The position numbers and the translations under genes were made by a program. A stretch of DNA of 64,000 bases, taken from NCBI GenBank assembly GCA_029204225.1, contig CM055101.1:31522519-31586518 (forward strand), written 5' to 3'. Within the stretch, counting starts at the first letter, position 1; each line of letters begins with the position of its first letter. The notes beneath the pieces are model-generated. The model was not told the origin of the DNA. It ran no database searches and worked only from the letters and a program-made list of their open reading frames with translations. Source of the DNA: Diphasiastrum complanatum. Taxonomy: Eukaryota; Streptophyta; Lycopodiopsida; Lycopodiales; Lycopodiaceae. This document shows, in pieces, positions 56,376-64,000 of this stretch.

Positions 56376-57320
56376 TCATTTGGCTTTCCGACTCCTTATG
56401 AGAAAACACACTTTTGGTGTTTTGCATCCCTTTTGTCACTTGGTTGTTCGCTCTCTCTGATGGAGGTCGCCACTATATAGCTACCACATTGAGAAGCATT
56501 CCTCAACAGTTGGAGCATTCTATTTATTGTAGATTAGTCGTCCAGAGTCTATTCAAGATCGCCATTCGAGCCCTTCTCCAGGGTGCACAGATTGGATAGC
56601 ACCATCATCATATGTACTGGTTTTATTATCAGATATTTAGATTCACGTTCATTGTCTCTTGTCTATGCTGAATTCAATTGTCAATTATAATAGATGTCCT
56701 ACTAATTGAGAAATTGACAATTGAGTTTGTGGATGTCGTTAAAGGCGCCTAGGGTGAAGATCATATTACGCATTATATGGTAAATCTCTTTTCAATGTAG
56801 CTAACTCTTAAAATTATAATTTCATTGCACATATGCTAAATTTAAAATTATTAATATGACAATGTTTGTATCTCTGATATTGCAGGACATTTTACGACAT
56901 CATGTATCATTTTTTTAAGAAGCTTACGGCAGCCTAAGTATTTGGTCATCACAAGGAATGGTGAAATTGCATTGGCAATCCAGAGCAACATTTTATCAAA
57001 ACACACAACACAGTGGAACATCTCAAAAAAATAGTTACATCATCCAACTATTTCAATGGTTCTACAAACGTGTTCAAATCCAATACAAAATTAGATGAAT
57101 AAATTATCAAAAATTCAGAAAGGCGTGCAAATTTATAGACAAAAATAATATTGATGCAAGACTCAACTCTTAGTAATTTTCATGATATCAGACGAAAAGA
57201 GTATATGTATTATATAACATCATTTCAAGTACAATGCACAACAAAATCATTGTTTCTCTTTATCTTTAATGATCATCTTTGTTGTGTGGTCATAAAGAAA
57301 TTTGTTTCTATCTTATGGAT

Positions 57321-57590
57321 CTAGAAAATCAATAGATCTTTTTTGCTCAAGTCTATGTATCCAATGAAAACAGCTGAGGAGGATGACCATTTAGGAACTT
57401 CCTCAACTACATAGCCAAATACTTTTATGATAATGTCTCTCTTCGCAAAAATAATTTTATATGTATTTTGAGGGTATTTATGCTCGTTTGAGAAATATGA
57501 TAACGCTTTAATTGCCATTACTATTGTCGCAACATCTGAAGACATAAATACATATATACAGTCACGAAGGAGATTTTGTAGTATCTCCAT
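57321..57590 (-). pseudogene. Possible copia integrase-linker relic
   Basis: The minus frame has IKVFGYVVEEVPKW and VFIGYIDLSKKDL, resembling the KxFGCxAYVHVP ... FVGY segment after the Ty1/copia integrase core. No catalytic motif is present, so the call is tentative. Confidence 0.35.
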
Positions 57591-58179
57591 GTTTTGGACA
57601 TCTGTTGCATAAAGAGAGGAAAGCCATAAGGCTCTTCAGGCACACAAGCAAGGAGGCATCAATATTCATCATCCCATATTGTGCAAAGTAAGATAATTTC
57701 TTTTTGTAAGATTAGTATTTTGGAAACTTTTATAGATTCTAGTAATTCATTGCTTGTCATTTGGTCATTTGCTGGCAGCAAACATTGGAGCGTGTACGTA
57801 ATATCTTTGAAAGTGGATTCTACTAGAAGATGCACACATGTGTGCGTGACAATGAATTCCTTGAATGCCACCCATTCCATTGTTAACACCATGTACAAGA
57901 GGATGGTGGAGCTATTGCCCAAGTCAGATAGGTTGATCGTAAATACTAACATAAATATTGTTGATGCAAAGGTAAAAGGATCTTTTTTTATTTACATGAT
58001 GGCATGGAGTTTAAAATTATATTAAATTATAATTTAACAATTTTTCGTTGTAATCGCTTAGTCTTCACAACAAGACGATGCTTTCAGCTATAAATGGTTT
58101 TTCATCTATAATGTTAAATCATTCTTGGATTGGTATATGATGCAAACTCCAAATGCTAATATACGTGAGGTAAATTTCT

Positions 58180-58550
58180 CAACTTCCAATATCCTGATGG
58201 CTACTCGGACTCGGATTTTGCTAGTGACAAGGTGGATCGAAAATCCACAAGTGCCTACACCATATTTCTCGAAGGAAATCTCATATCTTGGCTTTCCAAA
58301 AAGTGATACTATCTCTCTCTCATCATGTGAGGCCGAGTATAAGACACCACAAAAGAAGTGCTTTGGATCAAAGAGAATATTATTGGAGTTCAAATGCATT
58401 AAGGAGGAGGATTTGCCTTTAATCAAATGTGACAACATCTCGGCCCAAGCCCTTGCCAACAATCCAATTTTTCATGCAAGGAGCAAGCACATCAAAGTTG
58501 CACATCACTTTGTGAGAGAGAAGCTTATTGGAGGAGAGATCCACTCAGGA
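58180..58550 (+). pseudogene. Ty1/copia RNase H relic
   Basis: Translation across two frames gives DSDFASDKVDRKSTSAYTIF, GNLISWLSKK, TISLSSCEAEYK and then IKCDNISAQALANNPIFHAR followed by SKHIKVAHHFVREKL. These are the C-terminal RNase H motifs of copia elements in correct order. One or two frameshifts are needed near 58310. Confidence 0.85.
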
Positions 58551-58811
58551 GTTCACCATTTCAAACACTTCCTCTTGAACGTTGCAACCTTTGTGTATGT
58601 CCAGTCCCATTGTCTTTCTTTGTTTTGTGAAGAGTGGCTTGCCGAGTGGCTTCGTGAGCAAATCTACAATCATGTCGACCTTCGCTTCGTGTTCGACCTT
58701 CGGGTTGTGTTCAACCTTCGCTTCGTGTTCGGCATTCAGGATTTCTTTGAACTTCGAGATCCCTTCATCAAGGTTGCAGGAGCTCACCATTTTAGACACA
58801 TGTATTTCCAT
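58550..58811 (-). pseudogene. Copia C-terminus on the opposite strand
   Basis: The minus frame reads VDMIVDLLTKPLGKPLFTKQ, the standard copia polyprotein end (VADxxTKPL). It lies immediately after the plus-strand RNase H that should precede it. An 18-base repeat encoding EHEAKV/EHNPKV precedes it. The strand switch occurs near 58540-58550. Confidence 0.7.
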
Positions 58812-58859
58812 GATTAGGCCAAAAGTGATTTATGATGCAGCTCGAGCTAGTTAGGCTGA

Positions 58860-60000
58860 CTACAAGTGTCAAGATTAGATTTAATAAGTGACCAATTCCA
58901 AAGTGTTGCAATGAGGTCAAGGGTCCAATCAAAAGAGAGATTTTCATGTATATGGTCCAATCAAACTAGAGGAGTCTTAAGTCACTCATCCAATCACATG
59001 GAGAGGAGTAGAAAAAGGGGTCCAATCATATTTGAGCACTCTCCTCCACAAGTTCCTATTAGAGGGCTTGATACTTTCATTATGTACTTGAGTTTTTGAT
59101 ATCTGAGTGAAATTTTGAGTTTCTAGTCTATCTTGGTTTCTCTCTCTACCCGAGTCCTTATTGTTGGTTTTTCTCTCTACCTAAGAGCAAGGTGTTTCAA
59201 CACTAAGTTTTTTTCATGTACTTGTCTTCACACGTGGGAAAGTACTTTCATGATGGTTTTATGCATGTAGATTAGAATTGAGTGTTTGATCTTAATTATC
59301 AATCTACACTTGATCTAGGTGCAATCAAAATGTCTTAGGAGATCAAATCACACTTTGTGGCATTCCCACACATGTCAAAATTTCACATCGTTCAGATATT
59401 ATATGGTGATATGTGATTCAAGTTCCTCCTCATAGTAAAATAATATTTAGGGATAGAGATGTTGTGGTGGACATGCGGTCAACTGTACTACCTTAAAAAG
59501 ATGCAAGTGAAGATGATATGTCTCCGGATATGCTGCAAGAGATTGATGCACCCCATTATTTTTGAACAAATGGCGATGTTATTGATGCATCATCATCAGA
59601 TGATTTGACATCACATGGTACACCTACTCAATCATTAATTTCATCTTCACCATTGCCATCAACTAGGTATTAATAATGAAGTCATAGGGGATATCTAGGT
59701 AAAGTTAGTGATAGACTCGTTTAGTTTGTCGCATGATATTGTAATAAATTATATTGATATTGATGCAATAACAAATGAGCAAATGATACAAAACATTGAT
59801 GTACCGCAACTTACTTTACTAATTATTATTTTAATGGCTCTACTTATTTATTTGATAGATTCTCATGACACAAAAATACGTCATGTGTGATGATGAGTAC
59901 ATTTGATCATGATATTATTATATAGTATTCTATCACACTTTTTTGTTTCACTTGTATATGTGGCTCCTGTTGTTGATAGAAAGTAAAGTTCAATGTGTTG
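58860..60000. other. No supported feature
   Basis: AT-rich sequence, perhaps more copia remains (weak acidic frames near 59500-59700), with nothing firm enough to call. Confidence 0.4.
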
Positions 60001-60219
60001 ATAAGCATATATTCACAAAAATGTAATTAAAATCAATATTGTTGTATATCAAGGTGTGTGAGTTCTCATCAGCACTGATATAATCCTCTGAATAAGCATT
60101 CAAAAAAGACACTAATTCCAGGAATTATATGAAGCCTTAGAATACTTTCGAGGCATATACATGTGTTAGTCATTACATAGAAGCCTCGCGTCGTTGGCCA
60201 TCCTTGCGCACATTTTTTG

Positions 60220-61560
60220 CTATATTTTTAAGAAATGCTCCAAAATAGCATTGGAAAGCCTCCACATTCTTTTAGTGATTGAATCTCAATATCTCTCAAT
60301 CCTAGACCTACCTTTCCTTTTTGCAATAGTCTAGTTATTATTCCAATCAACAACATATCATTCCATAGGAGGGATCTCATAATTTTTGTTAATATCAGAA
60401 ATTTCAATTTGGACCCCACATTACATCAGAAAATCAAAATCGAATAAATGACATGCTTCAACAAAAATAACCTTGCGATAAGAAAAGAAAAGGTATGATC
60501 CATCCCAATTCAAAAAATGTTTTTAGATTTTAATTATCCAAAATCATACAAAGCAAGTCATTTTGAAATGTGAAACCAATACAATTTCCACATGCCTTGC
60601 AAGCTTCCCTAGTGGAACCCAATGAGCTAAATTTTCGAAGCCAATCATTCATTTCCTTGTAGCAATATATAGTGCATCTAGTTTGGCCAATAATTAATTT
60701 TTGAGCTCTTCATGCAACAAAGTCTTGCATAACTCTCATTACTTTTTTCATAATATCCTTGTTAGCTTGTAAATAAATCTCAATATCATCTACAAACAAT
60801 TGAAATGTAATAGTTAAATTCCTATAAATGTCTATACGATTAACTCTCCCCCTGGCAATATTCCTGATACATAATAGCAATAGTATATAGTAATTAGGAT
60901 CATGGACATTCTTGACTTACTCCACTTTGAATCTCAACATTCTTTTGAAAGCCTTCTATCAACTTGGATAATAGAAGAATTTAAAAAATAATAATAGTTT
61001 GCGCAATCGTAATAATAGAGTAATGGATTCCAAAATATTTGGAACAAGCAAATATGTGCTCCAAACTTGAATTATCAAACGTCTTTTCAAAGTTCAATTT
61101 CAAGATAATAACAAGAAAATCAAATAAGGATGGATCCACCAGCTACTAGAATCCAAGTGCTCGAATAACATAAAACTTAAACGATGTCTATTGCATGTAT
61201 GTGCACAAGTCCTCCACATTCTAGGGTATTTTAAGTGGTCTCATAAGAATGATAATAGCCAAAGCAAAAGTAGTGACTTCAGTACAATAATTGCACTCGT
61301 GCCATTAGCATCTGAATACAATAGCTTGAAAAAATGAACTTTTAAACATTATATTAAAATTTTCATCAAGAACTAGCTTGAGAAGAACACCGCTAAGATT
61401 ATGATAAAACAATAAAGCATGATGAGTTTGTTACATCATTGTCTAACTAGGAATAATGTGCATCTAATCTCATGTTAAGATCTTTGTTTTTTAACAAAGA
61501 AAATACATGCACGCTGGATTTGAATGAGTTCCACTAGGCAGGTGCATGTAACATTAAATT
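60220..61560 (-). pseudogene. LINE reverse transcriptase relic, second lineage
   Basis: Minus-strand pieces: VEIQSGVSQECP (about 60930, the QGxxQGCP block), LFVDDIEIYLQ (about 60790, the xxDD catalytic box with F-V-D-D), and GKVGLGLRDIEIQSLKE (about 60330, the post-RT GGLGxRD block). It is frameshifted throughout. It differs clearly from LINE A/B and has no TC tail. Confidence 0.7.
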
Positions 61561-61628
61561 TATACCAAAAAATAGAATACTAGAAAATGTTTTCATGACA
61601 AGGAAGGTCTTTAAACATGTGATTGTGA

Positions 61629-61726
61629 GTACTAGTGTTTCTAGATGAAATGAAGCACATTCCCAAAAGCCATTAGTACTAGTGTTTCTAGATGAAATGA
61701 AGCACATACCCAAAAGCCATTAGTAG
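61629..61726 (+). repeat. 48-base tandem duplication
   Basis: AGTACTAGTGTTTCTAGATG ... CCCAAAAGCCATT occurs twice in a row with one or two differences (starting near 61630 and 61675). Confidence 0.85.
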
Positions 61727-61739
61727 GATGCAACATTCT

Positions 61740-62212
61740 AGATTAGAAACACAATTTTGGAAAGATAAAAAAACATGGAGGTATTGTACATACCACGAAG
61801 TGTGTATAATAATCATGGAACGCCATTGATGTGGTCAAATCTATGGGCAACAAGAAACTAGAATGTTTGTGCTAGTCTATACTAGCTGCTTACCTTCACT
61901 AAATCGCCTCCATCGAGAAGAAGATAATAAGCGTTTGCTATGGTTGCTGAAAATTTGCTGTAACTTGTGGACAATCAACTTTCTTAATAATGCAGATTAA
62001 TTTATCCTTTCAGAGATAAGCTCAGGTTGCTTGCGGAATTTTATCTCTTCAAAAATGATAGGTTCATGCAATGCAGCTAGAGCTTGTACATTGCATAAGT
62101 CTGTGCAGCATGCCCTAATTCTGTCTTCATGAAGAGTTTATTGGAACAGAAGCTGCTCCATAGATAGCCTTGAAAAGATCAGGATCATCTTCAAATGATG
62201 AGCAATCGCATG
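61740..62212 (-). other. Presumed WRKY 3' UTR and downstream flank
   Basis: Sequence downstream of the WRKY stop codon. No further coding was recognised, and the polyadenylation site cannot be placed with confidence. Confidence 0.4.

Positions 62213-64000
<1,788 letters not shown>

Noticed and set aside
56221-56439. Proline-rich 72-codon protein on the minus strand
   Set aside because: It arises from the GC-rich tandem repeat; both strands and several frames are open there.

Overview
This is a nuclear segment of a plant genome, very probably a non-seed land plant such as a fern or lycophyte. Three things support that. There is a spliced group IIb WRKY gene. There is a spliced membrane protein with bacterial-style cadherin-like repeats, not a familiar seed-plant gene. 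Nearly all remaining sequence is decayed retrotransposon. The species is inferred, not proven.

Layout. 1-2.3 kb: no gene, a transposon end and an old LTR piece. 2.3-18.1 kb: a nested cluster of Ty3/gypsy chromodomain elements and LINEs on both strands, with long (GA/CT)n tracts. 19.7-54.2 kb, + strand: one host gene of at least ten exons, whose intron phases all agree. It encodes a cadherin-like/tandem-95 ectodomain, one transmembrane helix and a short basic-rich tail. Its first visible intron is about 21.6 kb and holds LTR elements, LINE pieces and relics. Introns 3 and 6 hold more Ty3 relics and short hAT-like MITEs with exact 8-bp target duplications. 54.3-56.1 kb: unassigned exon-like pieces and a transposon-like ORF. 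56.2-61.7 kb: a GC-rich repeat, a Ty1/copia relic and a second LINE lineage. 62.2-64.0 kb, - strand: the 3' three exons of the WRKY gene, running off the window edge.

Two signals look new. First, the LINE family ends not in poly-A but in a short 3' hairpin, then TTAATAAAG-like sequence and a (TTTC)/(TC) tail. The hairpin stem shows compensatory changes among five copies, and the copies sit next to or inside (TC)n tracts, often chained head-to-tail. Second, several Ty3-like copies share gag, protease, an unfamiliar region of about 450 codons and then an integrase C-terminus with chromodomain; reverse transcriptase, RNase H and the integrase core are absent. One copy also carries a LINE 5' fragment inside its gag-protease reading frame.

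No tRNA, rRNA or CRISPR feature was seen. Element boundaries are estimates from comparison of copies within the window.
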